From Physcomitrium patens (lineage: Eukaryota; Streptophyta; Bryopsida; Funariales; Funariaceae), in the NCBI RefSeq assembly GCF_000002425.4, contig NC_037265.1, positions 11,612,330-11,676,329 on the forward strand: a stretch of DNA of 64,000 nt, written 5' to 3'. Made by a program: the position numbers and the translations under genes. The notes beneath the pieces are model-generated. The model ran no database searches and was not told where the DNA came from. It saw only the letters and a list, made by a program, of their open reading frames with translations. Positions 35,600-48,740 of this stretch are shown piece by piece (the stretch's first letter is position 1; every line of letters starts with the position of its first letter).

Positions 35600-38500
35600 T
35601 CAAAGCTAGAATCAATGCAAATTAATACAATATGTACTAAATCCCTCACAAAGCAAGAAAAGAGTCAATGATATTAAGAGGGCTTATACTTATATTATAA
35701 AGAAGCTAAATACACTGCTCAATATTGTCCAAAAAAACAACATAATTATAAAATGAGAAGTACAATTGCCAAAAAAGATAATTTGTTGGAAAAAAAAAAT
35801 TATTCTAACTACAATAGGAACTGTGTGGCATCTAGTAAAGGTCCTATTTTTTCTTCTTATCTCTCATCTTATTTTACAATTGAAGTCTATTTAGTACCAA
35901 AAAATTACAAAGTCTTAGCCTTGTTGGATTCAGGAGCTTTTGCTTGTTTTATAGATGAAGTTTTTGTCAAAAAATATGATATATCCTTAATTAAGAAAAT
36001 TAAATCTATGCATGTAGAAATAATAGATGGACGTTTATTATCTTTTGGAGATGTTACAAATGAAACTATTTTTGTAGAAATAACAACTAGTAGTTATAAT
36101 AGTTTAGTAATATTTAATCCGATTAAGTCTCCTTCTAATTTAATCATTTAAGGATTATCATGGTTAGAAAGATATAATCCTTATATAGATTAGATTTCTT
36201 GTAATATATATTTTTTCTATAGTTTAGCTCAAGGTCTTGTTAGGCATGTAGAAATCTATAAGTGTAGTATATCCAAACACTTATTGATAGGTGTAAAAGC
36301 TTTTATGCATGCTACAAATTAAGTGTCATCTTTTGCTATATATACTATGACTATTGTTGATGGTGAGAAGATATCAAGTGGTATTTCTAGCCAATATCAT
36401 GATTTCTAGGATGTTTTTGAAAAAAAAAATATAGATATTCTTCTATAGCATCATCCTTATGATTATACCATTGATCTTCAAGAAAGAACTCAACCATCAT
36501 TTGAACCAATCTATATCTATCATAAAATGAATTTGCTACACTCAAAAAGTGTATTGATGAGAATTTGGCTAAAAATTTTATATGCCATTTTAAATCTCCA
36601 GTCGGTGCTCCTATTTTATTTGTAAAGAAAAAAGATAGATCTCTGTAGATGTGTGTGGATTATTGAGGACTTAATAAGATCACCATCAAGAATAGGTATC
36701 ATCTATGTTTAATTTCAAGACTTCTTAATCAACTAAATTAAGTAAAGATCTATACAAAATAGATCTACGAGGAGTATATAACATTCATCTCCTTGTTTGT
36801 TGGTCCGCATCAAACAAAGAGATGAATAGAAGACTACTTTTTGAATTAGGTATAGACATCTTGAATATAATGTCATACCATTTGGATATACGAATATACT
36901 AGCTGTTTTCTAATATCTAATGAATGATGTCTTTTGTGAGTTTCTTGATGGTTTTTTTATTTGTTATTTAGATGACATTTTAATCTATTCTAAGAACTTA
37001 GAAGAGCATAAAATTCATGTTTGTCATGTGTTACAAAAATTAAGAGATGTAAGATTATATGAGAAGATAGAAAAGTGTGTATTCTATACTACTTAAGTTG
37101 ACTTTTTGGGATACATCATTTTCAATGAAGGCCTTATGATTGATCTAAAGACAGTCCAAACTATCATAGATTAAAAGATTCTAAGAACAATAAAAGTTGT
37201 ACAATGCTTTTTGAATTTTATCAAATATTATCAAATCTTTAGTAAGAACTTTTTTCAAGTTGTAGCTCTACTTACACATTTAACTTGTAAAGACAAACTT
37301 GAGTGGAATAAAGAAGTCGAAGCATCATTTTTTGTTTTAAAGAAGGAATTTACTTTGCACCAACTTTATATCGTATTGACTTTTTTAAAGCATTCTTTAA
37401 GGAAATAGATGCATTAAACTTTGTCTTAGGTGCATTAATGTTATAAATCAGAACATATGATAAATTCCATCTAGTAGCATTCTATTCCAAGAATTTTCTA
37501 TGAAATTGGTCAAGATTAACTATGAAATCTAAGACAAAGAACTTCTTATAATTTTGAATTCATTTTAAAAATACCACCATTATCTAAAAGGCCCTTCAAG
37601 TCTAATCACAATATATACACATCACAAGAAGCTCAAATATTTCATATCAATATGTATTTTAAATTGTTGTCAAGCTTGTTGGAGCATGTCATTATCAAGA
37701 TTTGATTTAAAATCACATATCGACCTAGAAAACAACAAGGTTTATTAGATGTTTTCTTTAAATGCTCTTATCTTATACTAAAAGAAGCAATCGTATCTTT
37801 TGATTAACAAAGAACAATCTTCTTGAAGCTAAAGTATTTTCATCTTCAAACAATGAAATCAACATTGATTATTGATTTGACCTTTGTCAAACAAATTCAA
37901 TGAAGTATGTCTTGTGATCTTCTTGTTCATGATATTAAGAATCTTTCTTTTAAGTCTCATGATGTTTCAAAGTTTGAGTTCAAGAACAACCTACTTTACT
38001 TCGAAGGATGCCTATATGTTATAGAAGAAGAAGCACAATGATTTGTTCTTTAAGTACATCATGACTTTCAAACTGTAGGATATTTTGGATATAACAAGAC
38101 TTTAGAACTTATATCCAAAGATTTTTGGTGGCTACAAATGTAAAAGGCAGTAAAAGACTTTATATAGTTATGTGATGTTTTTTCAAGATTAAAAACTCTT
38201 TGACATTGATCCTATGGACTTCTCTAACCATTGTTCATACCTTAACAACGATGGTCTTCTATTTCTATGGATTTTATTATGGATCTTATAAGTTCAAGTT
38301 AATATGATTCTATATTTATAATCATAGATCAGTTCATCAAAATAGAATATTTTGTATTACATATAAAATCTATTTTAGGTGAAGAAATGGCTAAGCTTTT
38401 CATTGATAATATCTATTGCTATCATGGATTGCCAAAAGATATTATATTAGATAAGAGGGCTAAATTTGTAACAAGATTTTAAAAAATCCTATTCAAGATT

Positions 38501-38778
38501 CAAAAGTTGGATATAAAGCTGTCTTGAGCTTTTCATTCTCAAATAGATAGGCAAACAGAACAAATAAATCAAGTTTTAGAGTAGTATTTGAGGTGTACCA
38601 TCAACTATCATCAAAATAATTGCACAACTCTTTTGCCATTAGCAGAGTTTGCATATAATAATTTGATACAATTTTCTATTCAATAAATATTTTTTTTTGC
38701 CAATTATAGTTATTATCTATAATTTGATACTTTTGACTTTTCAAAAGTTAATAATCCTACAAAAAAAAATTTAGCAAA
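35600..38778 (+). pseudogene. Dead chromovirus gag 3' end and pol
   Basis: Begins in gag just before the zinc-knuckle region and runs through protease (LLDSGAFACFIDE at about 35920), reverse transcriptase (YLDDILIYS at about 36966), RNase H and integrase, ending at about the NP-xx-LAN segment. There are numerous stops, mostly TGA/CAA/CGA-to-stop transitions, plus frameshifts. The longest surviving frame is 35753-36151. An LTR of another copy starts directly at 38779, cutting pol short. Confidence 0.85.
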
Positions 38779-39313
38779 TGTCATGAACATACACATGTAA
38801 ACCAAAAATTATTTATATGATTTAGATAATAGTAAGTAAAAGTAGGTTAATTCCATAATATCTTCTACATAAGCTTCCTAGAAGCTTCATAGATGCTGTT
38901 TTGGCTTTATAGATATCTATAATTGATTTTTTAGGTTTAAAACATAGTCAACAAGTTGGCCATGTACCACACATGTTGATAGCTTGAAGAACAAATTAAC
39001 TATGAGGCCTACACGTAAAAAACTTGTCTTATAAGCTAAAGTATGTAACTTGTAAAGTCAATACATATTAGAAGTCTTATAGAACTTTGCCACATAGCTC
39101 CTAATTAGAAAATATATATAGAAGTAAGAATAAAGCCCTCTTCACTCTTGTGAATTTCTTTCTTGCTTCTACTCTAGTTTTAAGAGTGTCTAGTTTTCTT
39201 GTCTTTTGGCAATAAGCCATTCCAATTTCTTTTTAATGTACGTACTTTTTCATCTCTATTTTGTCACTTTTTTCTTTGATTTATGCATCATCTTTTAGTT
39301 CATATTCTTCATA
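38779..39313 (+). mobile_element. Dead chromovirus 5' LTR (third copy)
   Basis: Starts TGTCATGAACATACACATG, matching the LTR start TGTCACGGACATACATAT. It contains ATATATATAG followed 30-odd bases later by CACTCTTGTGAATTTC, the decayed transcript start. It is followed at 39314 by GA then TTGATAAGAGT, the decayed primer site. This copy inserted into the pol gene of the preceding dead copy. Confidence 0.75.
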
Positions 39314-39528
39314 GATTGATAAGAGTACACTTATAATATCAGAGCTTTGTCTTGTCTTGATTAAGAATGGAGTACTCCTTTCTCATGATAAGACATAAGT
39401 ATATTAGAAGTTGTAGATTACCCTCTTCTAAATTGATATTATTCTTAGTATTTTTTCTGTATTTAAGTCCTTTCTATTACTTATCTTGAGCAGTATTAGA
39501 TATTTTTCTAAGTGTTATTATAGCAAAG
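39314..39528 (+). pseudogene. Leader and gag start of the third dead chromovirus
   Basis: Primer-site region, TATCAGAGCTTTGTC motif and leader up to the gag start. It is interrupted at 39529 by element D, with host bases CAAAG (39524-39528) duplicated at 45226-45230. The gag sequence resumes at 45231. Confidence 0.8.
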
Positions 39529-40320
39529 TGTGATTGCTTGTTTTACTTATTCCAAATTAATCTAATGAGAATAAACCCGTATAGGAGGATTTGAACACGG
39601 GAAATGACTAGTTGCTTAAGCATTCACGTTAGGGTCACACAATCAATTATCTCCTGAATGTATCATCTCTATTTCCAATATCTGAACACACAAAGAAACT
39701 ATAATCTCTTCCTTCACCTTATCGGTCTCTTCCTTACAGCAATTCAGTCATACCAATAACTGCTATTTCCACCAATATATTCACCCTCATAATCTCCAAC
39801 TATAATACTACACTCTCATAGCTTTCAGTACACAATTACCCTCATTCCAATCACTAGAATTCTTCACACACAACTGCCATTCACATTATGGTGTTTCACA
39901 CAAACACAGACTCATTCTCTCTACTGAACTACAATCAGATTTCACCATTCAATCTTTCTTCTTTTCAAATAATACCAATCATATTTCCATTCCATAATTC
40001 ACTTCACAATATTCAGAAACTCTCGATCCTCCTACTCAAAGAAAATAACAAACAAAAGAAAAGAGGTAGCACCAAGCTTACCCCGGCTCACAACTATCAC
40101 AGCGATGGCCATCGGCTCATGACTATCACAGTCTAGCACCTTAATTAACTTCTACAACTCCTATATACTTTTTCCTGATTCTCCAGATTCTAATCATAAT
40201 TCTATAATTAATCGCTCTTAAGAACTAAATCACTCATCCGTCCTCTTGAATTTCTTATTATATGGACTATTAATATATTTTATCAATATCTTTCAAAAAC
40301 AAATTAATATTTATTCTACA
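39529..40320 (-). repeat. Element D 3' LTR (792 bp)
   Basis: Terminal TG...CA (TGTGATTG to TTCTACA on the + strand), with TSD CAAAG on its outer side and a purine-rich tract on its inner side at about 40321-40335. It matches 44498-45225 except for the first 64 bp. Confidence 0.85.
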
Positions 40321-40428
40321 TAGCCCCACTCCTATCTGTGCAACGTCCTCTTAAACACTCAATTGATACCTATCTAAAAATTATCTCACAAATCTCCACA
40401 AATATTGCGATCCCTCTGGCCTATCTAA

Positions 40429-42302
40429 TTAATCAATTGCCGCAGTCTTTGTTATTAGTTCCATCGATTCCGGTTCCAATTGCAAATCTTCTTCCTCCTC
40501 CAATCCTTCAATCAGCTCTTGCCTCAACTGGTTTGATAGATCTTCATTATACTTACCCAGTACACGGACTTGAGCATCCAGTTTCAAGATCTGGACATCC
40601 CAAAGTTCTAATTGTTGTTGCTGCTGACTCATCCATTCTGGAATATCTTCAATCGATACTTAAGACCGGCTCCTCACTGTTAACTCTTAACTGAAACTAC
40701 TACTCCCGAAAATACAAGAAATACAAGAAAATGGTACTCCACCCAACTCAAAACAACACCACAGAATGACTTTAATTGGTGCCTCACTCCTATTCTTTTA
40801 CTACTTGGTGATAATGACAACTTATTATCCATACTGTCTGTGAAAGGTAATGAGAAGTAATCTTTCTTGGTGGCTGCATTTAACTTTCGAAAATCTTGAC
40901 ATATCTTAATTTTTCCATTCTTCTTCGGTACCATCAGGATTGGCGATACCTATGCACTATGTGGAACAGGATAAATAAAACCCACATCAAGAAGTTTATC
41001 CAATTTCTCTTTTACTAAAAGAGAATATTTTGGGTTAAGCTGGTGTTGTCTTTGATGAACTGGCATAACACCCTCCTCTAAACTAATCTGATGCTCATAC
41101 ACGTCAACTGGAATCTCTTTCAAATCCGCATACGATCACGCAAAGGCAGATTTGTGACAGACAAAAAACTGTTTCCAAGCATCCAATTCTGTACCGATAA
41201 TACCGGCATATATTTTAATTAGTTGTGGTGTTTCGTTGGTGCCTAAGTTAATATATTGACACACAGGGTCTTCAACAACCTCTGATTTAATTGTCTTCTC
41301 CTAATCTGAATATCTTGTATTATTCGACATATGGGAACCACCCAAATCTGGTTCCATTGTGCTGACTCTATTGACTGCGGGATTGTTCATCCATTCGGTA
41401 ATAGCATGATCCAAATTAGTCGCATCCTCTTAATGTAGTAAATATTCACTAAGACTTCTACATTGATAAACTCTTGCTTTTGCTGTTGAAGTGTTTTGTC
41501 CTACCCCAAATTACGGTGAACCTATAGCATCGTCATCTGCCTCAATCGATTGACTCTCGTTATCCGATGTAAATTCTGATTCTGGCAATTGAAATTCTCC
41601 ATGATATTGTACCGGGTATATCTGTAAAATAATCTGGTCATGGCCTTTTCCAATTGTCAATGTACCCCAATTGTTCTTAGCTTTGGCTTGATAAAGCCAA
41701 GGTCTGCCCAATAAAATGGGATACGATAATGTAGAACTCTGTAATCGAAATACAATATAATCAATTTTGTATGTCAATTCGACGATTACAGTGGCAATAT
41801 TTTGTAAGATTTCCATTGGCTTTACCCGACTATGATCTGCCATTCGCAAGACCAATGTCGTAGGTAGCAATTACTTTAGATCCAAGTCCTCCATTGTATC
41901 CGCGTTCATTAAATTCACACTAGAGCCACCATCGACTTGTACCCCTGGAATTAAAACGCCATCAATTGATACATCGATTGTTGGTGCTCCCGGATCTGGA
42001 TTTAAGCTAACTTCATGTATTTCTTTAGTGCGAGATCTTCGTCATATTAGCACTGAATTCAATGCAGATCGACATTCCGGTGCTACAGCCAAAAGTTGCT
42101 TCATTGTAATTAAAGGCTGAATAATATCCAAATCCTTCAGAATGTCATAGGGTTCCATATTTAGGATAATTTCCAATGCCCTCTTTCTTTTCATTGGTTT
42201 GAGTTTAACTCTGTGAGGTAAGATATTCTTCCGCCCTGGACTCGGAATTGAAACAGTAGCCAGGGCTTCCTTGGAAATCCCGCCCCCAAGAGGATCTTTC
42301 AA
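40429..42302 (-). pseudogene. Element D pol remnant
   Basis: Order on the minus strand: DILKDLDIIQPLITMKQLLA segment (42302-42042); a protease-like region with VDGGSSVNLMN near 41920; SYPILLGRPWLYQAKAKNN (41870-41511); a truncated reverse transcriptase start VPKKNGKIKICQDFRKLNA (near 40930); then an abrupt jump to a 67-codon Gln/Glu-rich tail starting MSQQQQQLELWD (40632-40429). The catalytic reverse transcriptase core, RNase H and integrase are absent. Confidence 0.75.
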
Positions 42303-44490
42303 TAGATAGGACGTTTCTCAAAACTGTGTAGAAATCAGAATTGCTTGGAACAAAACCGAAACCTCCGTAATTGAGACCTCATTGGGTTGTGCTATCGAGT
42401 CAGGTCTCATACTGAATATGAAGCTTGTAACAAGACCTGGATTGGATGGTCCCTTAATTGGATTAAATTGGTCTTTCGCATCGGAATTATCCAAATATTG
42501 AATTGGTCCTTTTCTCTTTTGCTGACTCTGCGTAAGAACGACTTGGATACATTCGATCCGATTTACCAGAGAATCTTGAGGACCTCGATTTATCTCCTCA
42601 AATTTTTCTTGACTTTAGATCTGTTGATCCCAATTATTGATATTGAACGGAGCATTACATTGCTAATACGTATGCTCCAACTGCTTGCAATTCCCACAAA
42701 TTGGTGCATAATCGTCACTTGCTCTAGAATTGGGACATTCATTGGCATAATGACCAATCTGTTTGCAACGGAAACAACGAAGTGGTCTTCTTCCACCCCC
42801 ATCAGGCATATTAGGTATCTCCACCAATATATACCTACTAGGCTTGTTCCATGTAGGATTAGAAAATGATCTTGGTTGTCCCATTGGTACTGAGGGAACT
42901 TGGTTTGATGATGTCAGTGGAGCATATTGCTGATACCTCTGCTGCTCCTTATCGTAGTTCTGGGGATTCGATGCAGACCCCTAATTGAAATTGGAACTTT
43001 GAAAGTTATTGAATGCTCGACTTTGTCGATTAAATCGATTTCTATTCCATCCAAACATATTTCCCATTTGTACTTGATTGACATCCCACTGGGTTGGTGG
43101 GATCATGATCTGATTACTAAATTGTTGTTGTTGTCTTTGTTAATTCCAACAATTTGCTGTTAGGTGCTTTCCTCCGCAAAATGTATATTGATCCATCATT
43201 TGTGAGGGTGAGGGGCATTCTATTACAGAATTACCATGGCCCTTACAATTACTTCACCATACATTGGTTCTAGTATTGGTAGGCTTTTGCCTCTTCTCTT
43301 TATCTTTGGCCATATTGACGGCCATTTCTTCTATTATCTTCATCAAATTCAATAACAAGGTTTCATTAGAATCTTTTAGGGCTGACATTATTGGTATCTC
43401 GCCCATAGTTAACGCTTGTTGTTGATACAAAAAATATAGAGTATATGCTGTTGTCAGGTTTGGTGGTATAGTTTGCAATGGGGTAACATTAACTGGCCCC
43501 TGAATATTGGTATTGGAATTGGCCCCTGTTTCTAACATCCTTGGATAACTATCCACTGATTCGTTCTAAGTCGAATTTTGATATCTACCTTGAAGTGGAA
43601 TCATGGTGGCTCCCGTAGTTAAAAATTGATCATAATGGCATTCCTTTCAAACCTTGGCTCTATTAAGGGACGCAGCCATCGTAACGATTGGAGCTTCTTT
43701 TACAAACATTTTTAGCTTTGGTGGGTGCAAACCATTGATTAATATGGATAAGATAAATACCTCCGACATTTGGTGATTCGGCCACTTACTGAGTATATCA
43801 GCCACTTAGCCATAGTACAATTCCACCGCCTCTCCTAGGATCATTTTGTTGTTCATTAACCTCTCTCAAAGGCGGTCCTCAAAACCAATTGGCCGAAAAT
43901 GAGATAAAAATGCATTCTTCAATGCTTCCCAATTCAGAAATTGATCCACAGGTTGGCGGTTGTACCATTCAAACGTCGTATCTTTTAAGGTCACTGGCAG
44001 CCATTGCAACCAAATATCTTTAGTTTTGCCATTATTAGCTATACATGCTATAAGAAACTAAGATAAATGTTGATCGGGAACTACACCCAAAAATCCCCGA
44101 AAAGTAGGTAGTGGGTCAACACTAGTCATACGATCGCCTATTGCACCCATTTGTATTGCAATCAGAACGGCAGGTCCTCTTGACGCCATTGAATTTCTTG
44201 TTTCACTAAACTCTATTTTAAAATAATCTCTACTTTCTCTTATTCTAATTTTTGAGCTCTCAGTGCTACTCGATTTACTGTTATTTTCCGCAATTAGTTT
44301 TATTGGTTGAATTGCAGGTGAAAATGTCAGATTTTAAAATACAATATAGTTATCTTTATTGGCGACCAATTTGTGCCAATCTGAAGAGCCACTATTGTTC
44401 GTTTTAGCGGTATCCACTACTGGAAAAATACTCAATGGAGTACCAAATTCTTCTACGCCTCCTTCTCTTTCAATTAATGACCTCAAGATT
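42303..44490 (-). pseudogene. Element D gag remnant
   Basis: Contains a retrotransposon gag segment with FEWYNRQPVDQFLNWEALKN near 43950 and a CCHC zinc knuckle CFRCKQIGHYANEC near 42770. Several in-frame stops break it (for example near 44060 and 43810), and there is no start codon because the deletion that removed the primer site also removed the 5' end. Confidence 0.75.
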
Positions 44491-44497
44491 TTCAGTA

Positions 44498-45225
44498 GAA
44501 CACGGAGAATAACTAGTTGCTTAAGCGTTCATGTTAGGATCACACAATCAATTACCTCCTGAATGTATCGTCTCTATTTTCAATATCTGAACACACGAGG
44601 AAACTATAATCTCCTCCTTTACCTTATCAGTCTCTTCCTTACAACAATTCAATCATACCAATAACTGCTATTTTCACCAATATATTCACCCTCATAATCT
44701 CCAACTATAATACTACGCCCTCACAGCTTTCAGCACACAATTACCCTCATTCTAATCACTGGAATTCTTCACACACAACTGCCATTCACATTACGATGTT
44801 TCATACAAATATAGACTCATTCTCTCTGCTGAACTACAATCAGATTTCACCATTCAATCTTTCTTCTTCTCAAATAATACCAATCACATTTCAATTCCAT
44901 AATTCACTTCACAATATTCAGAAACTTTCAATCCTCTTACTCAAAGAAAATAACAAACAAAAGAAAAGAGGTAGCACCAAGCTTACCTCGGCTCACAACT
45001 ATCACAGCGATGGCCATCGGCTCATGACTATCACAGTCTAGCACCTTTATTAACTTCTACAACTCCCATATACTTTCTCCTGATTCTCCAAATTTTAATC
45101 GTAATTCTGTAATTAATCACTTTTAAGAACTAAATCACTCATCCGTCCTCTTGAATTTCCTATTATATGGACTATTAATATATTTTACCAATATCTTTCA
45201 AAAATGAATTAATATCTATTCTATA
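44498..45225 (-). repeat. Element D 5' LTR, truncated
   Basis: Matches the 3' LTR over 728 bp but ends at GAACACGG, about 64 bp short, and joins gag directly. The outer end reads TATAGAAT on the minus strand, where the partner has TGTAGAAT, a point change in the terminal TG. TSD CAAAG follows. Confidence 0.8.
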
Positions 45226-45230
45226 CAAAG

Positions 45231-47271
45231 CTTGTAAACATGAAGAGTACAATGACACAAATGTAGGAGCAATTGAGGAAGTTGATACTTGCGACGCATC
45301 AATTTAGCTTACTACCACAAGGATCAATAAAAATAGCAAGAAATGATGATATAGAGATGATTAGAACTACTTCAATATTTTTACCAAATCATATTTTGCT
45401 ATCCATGGTAGAATATCCTTCAAGGATTAGAGAACCAAGAGTTGCCATGCTTGAGAAGTTTGATGGTACAAAATCTAAATTTTGAGGATTTATCAATCAA
45501 GTACATTTTGTGATAGAACTTCAATTTCAAAGCTATGCAACTCCAAGATCTGAAGTTACATTCATTGAAACACTTCTTTTAAGTTGAGTACTATCATGGT
45601 TTTCATCTTTTTTTGAATGAGAAGATCCAATATTGAATAATCTAGAGGCATTTTTGATAGAATTTTGGTCCATATATGGAAAATATGATGCAACTTGTAT
45701 TGCAACCAACAAGATCCATATTTTGTGATAAGCCAATCAATGTATAACATTATATACTTCACACTTTTAACAACTTGCAACTGATATTAAGTAGAATGAT
45801 GTTGTATTTATTAGCCAATTTTTCTATGAATTTTAATATGAAGTAAAGAAATTGATGCTCAACTTACTTGATCCTCAAACATTGACTTTGCTATGAAGTA
45901 TAACAATGGACTTTTTGAATTTTAATCTAAGAGTCACACAAGTCGGCCTTAATGTTACTATAATTCGATGACAATACCAACATCTCCTCAACACATTCAT
46001 TCAGAAGTAAGGATATGCAAATCAATGTGATACGTTTTAAATCTCTTATCGAGTAAGAAAAGACTTGTCATCATCAAAAAGGATGTTTCTTATATTATAG
46101 AAAATCTAAAGATACTATTCAATATTATCCAAAAAAATGATGAAACTACAAAATGGGAAGCACAACTGTCAAAGAAGACTATGTGTCAGAAAATAAATTT
46201 ATCTAGCTATAATAGAGACCATGCAACTGGAATCTTATACAATTTCTAATGAAGGTCTTATCTTTTCCTTAGCACCATCTCTTTGTTTTATAATTAATGT
46301 GCATTTAGGATCTAATGATTATAAAGCCTCTATCTTCATAGATTCATGAGCCTTAGCTTCTTTCTTAGATGTACAATTTGTTAAAAGTCATAAAATACCA
46401 TTAATACAAAAAACTAAACTTGTTCATGTAGAAGTCATAGATGGTCATCCACTGTCTTCTGGAGATGTTACTCATGAAACACTTCGTATAGATGTAGCAA
46501 TAAATGGTCATAGTAGTTGCGTAATCTTTAATAGAATTAGGTCTCCCTTTAATCTAATTATTTTAGGTTTTTTATGATTAAAAAGTATAATCTTTACATA
46601 GATTGAATTTTTTGTACTCTTAATTTTTTTAAAAGTATAACTAAGAGTGAAATTAATCTAGTAGAAAGTCATAAGTCTAACATAATAAAACATATATTTG
46701 TAGATGCAAGAGCTTTTTTGCATGCTATATTAGAAGGATCACCTTGTGTTATTTATACTACACCTATTTCTAATGATACAAATACTTCAAGTGGCATTTC
46801 AAGCCAATATCAAGAGTTTCAAGATGTATTTGAGAAAAAAAATACAGATAGTCTTCTAGAACATTGTCCCTATGATTGCTTAATTGATCTTCAAGAAGAA
46901 GCACAATCGCCATTTGGATCAATCTATAGTTTATTACAAAATGAATTGGCTGAGCTGAAAGAATATATTGAAGAGAATCTGGCCAAGAATTTCATATGCC
47001 ATTCCAAATCGCCAAGAAGAGCTCCAATTTTATTTGTAAAGAAGAAAGATGGATCATTACGAATGTGTGTTGATTATTGAGGACTCAACAAGATTACCCT
47101 CAAGAATAGATACCTTCTACCTTTGATATCTAGACATTTTGATTAACTAAATTAAGCTAAAATCTATACAAAAATAGATATATAAAGAGCATACAATCTA
47201 ATACATATTAAAAAAGGAGATGAATAGAAGACTACGTTTCAAACTAGATATGGACATTTTGAATACAACGT
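45231..47271 (+). pseudogene. Third dead chromovirus: gag and pol up to reverse transcriptase
   Basis: Continues the gag of the copy starting at 38779 after element D. It runs through gag, zinc knuckle (CFLYYRKSKDTIQYY), protease and the start of reverse transcriptase (LFVKKKDGSLRMCVDY at about 47030), ending in the FEYNV segment where element C begins. The best surviving frame is 46718-47080. The rest of pol resumes only at 59678, in RNase H, so about 560 bp of pol is missing between the two parts. Confidence 0.85.
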
Positions 47272-47991
47272 TGTCGTACCGTAATTGTTAATAGTATGTA
47301 AAAATTAATTAAGACATATAATAAGTTTGTAAGTCTTGATATAGATTAGAGTGGTTAGTAAATAAATTTAAAGAGAATTGATATAAGGAAGATTATTTGG
47401 AGATTTCTCTATTTTGATTATAGTGTTTATATTATGTAGGATTTTGATATATAGTATAAAACTTAAGAGAAGGTTGGAGTCTAAAGAAGAAAATCTTAAC
47501 TAATAGGAGGCTTATTGAGAGGGATGAAAGCAAGGTAGGTTGGATGAAAGTAAAGAATGGAAAAATTGATTCCTATTGGTCGCAGGCCATGTCCAATGGG
47601 GTTCAAGGAGGCCGCCTGAGGCCTTATTCGGAATTAGAGTTTCTCTTTTGAGGTCATTCGAATTTTGGAGGCTAGGATTAGTAAGTTCAAGGTTTTGGAT
47701 ATAATTTGGGTGAAGAATTTGTATGATTTCGAGTTTTTATGAAGGAGATATAGGTGTTCAAAGCTAAGGTATCAAATTTATACCTATTGTCACTCTTTGA
47801 AGGTTTTAAGATAATTTATCAAATATTTGGATGTTTTCTTGATATTTAGACTTATTTTTTGATGTAATTTCCCTAAAAGGGAATATATATTATATATAAA
47901 CTTTGTACTTTTATATCTAAGACTTGATTGAGCATTTAGTGCCAACCAAAAGCTTAGCATTTTTTTGAGGCAAACTCTCTCTACTCTGACA
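47272..47991 (+). repeat. Element C 5' LTR (720 bp)
   Basis: Begins TGTCGTACCGTAATTG and ends CTCTGACA, followed by a primer-site-like TTGATGCTTCCTTTG at about 47994. It is related to the minus-oriented LTRs at 8168-9409 and 61400-62640. It sits in the reverse transcriptase gene of the dead chromovirus. Confidence 0.75.
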
Positions 47992-48177
47992 TATTGATGC
48001 TTCCTTTGAAAGAGCCTTAAGGCACTAAATATCTCAATAAGTTAAGATGGGAGATCAAATCCTTGGATTTGTATTACTAGGTGGGATGGGTGCCCATGAT
48101 TTATTTAAGGCATTTGTCCAATTTATGGAAGAAAGGCAACAGGTGCATGGTAAAGATAGGAATACCACCAAAGCTTT

Positions 48178-48182
48178 ACAAG
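48178..48182. repeat. Target-site duplication ACAAG, left
   Basis: ACAAG precedes the left LTR and recurs at 54490-54494 after the right LTR. It fixes the outer ends of the intact chromovirus. Confidence 0.95.
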
Positions 48183-48699
48183 TGTCAGGGACAAGAACTC
48201 GATGAAAGCTAAAGAGTAAGTGAGACTTTTCTCAAAAAGAAATAAGACAAAATAGAGATATGTATATTAAGAAAGAAACTGGAATGGCTATTGCCAAAAT
48301 ACAAGAAAACTAGAGACCCTTGAAACTAGACTAGAAGCAAGAAAGGAGTTGACAAGAGTGAAGAGGGCTTCACTCTTGCCTCTATATATACTATCTAACT
48401 AGAAGCCACGTGGCGATGTTCTATAAGACCTCCAATATATGTTGACTTTCTAGGCCACATGCCTTTGCTTGTAAGGCAAGTTTTCTATGGATGGACCACG
48501 TAGTTAGCTTGTTCTTTAAGCTTCCAACATGCGTGGCACATGGCTAACTTGTTGACCAAGTTTCTAACCTAAAAGTCAACTATAGACTCCTATAAAGTCA
48601 AAGCAGCATCTATGAAGCTTCTAAGAAGCTTCTCACAATTAACCTACTTTTACATACTTTTATCTATTCATATAGGTAATTATATGTATGTCCGTGACA
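48183..48699 (-). repeat. Chromovirus 3' LTR
   Basis: 517 bp bounded by TGTCA and TGACA inverted ends. It differs from the other LTR at three positions that I could find (GAAATAAGAC/GAAATAGGAC, TTGTAAGG/TTGCAAGG, CAGCATC/CAGCGTC). Confidence 0.95.
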
Positions 48700-48713
48700 T
48701 TACCCCCCCTTCT
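48700..48713 (-). other. Polypurine tract of the chromovirus
   Basis: Minus strand reads AGAAGGGGGGGTAA directly against the 3' LTR start TGTCACGG. This is the expected site for plus-strand DNA priming. Confidence 0.85.
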
Positions 48714-48740
48714 AGGGACGAGTTCCACGAGGAGCGGTGA

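Larger units (their letters stand above)
39529..45225 (-). mobile_element. Element D: deleted non-autonomous Gypsy retrotransposon with TSD
   Basis: A 5.7-kb minus-oriented element flanked by a 5-bp target duplication CAAAG (39524-39528 and 45226-45230), inserted exactly in the leader/gag start of a dead chromovirus. The 3' LTR is 39529-40320 and begins TGTAGAATAA on the minus strand, preceded by a purine-rich tract GATAGGAGTGGGG. The 5' LTR is 44498-45225 and lacks its last ~64 bp and the primer site. Gag is present but broken, and most of reverse transcriptase, RNase H and integrase are missing. The LTRs differ at roughly a tenth of positions over the first 125 bp compared, so it is far older than the chromovirus at 48183. 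Confidence 0.85.

Noticed and set aside
39575..39600. tRNA-like T-arm GGATTTGAACACGGG
   Set aside because: No acceptor, D or anticodon arms could be placed around it; it lies inside the element D LTR.
47994..48012. Assigning a specific tRNA to the element C primer site
   Set aside because: The TGGTGCTTCC-type start is visible in the other copies, but I cannot match it to a tRNA with certainty.
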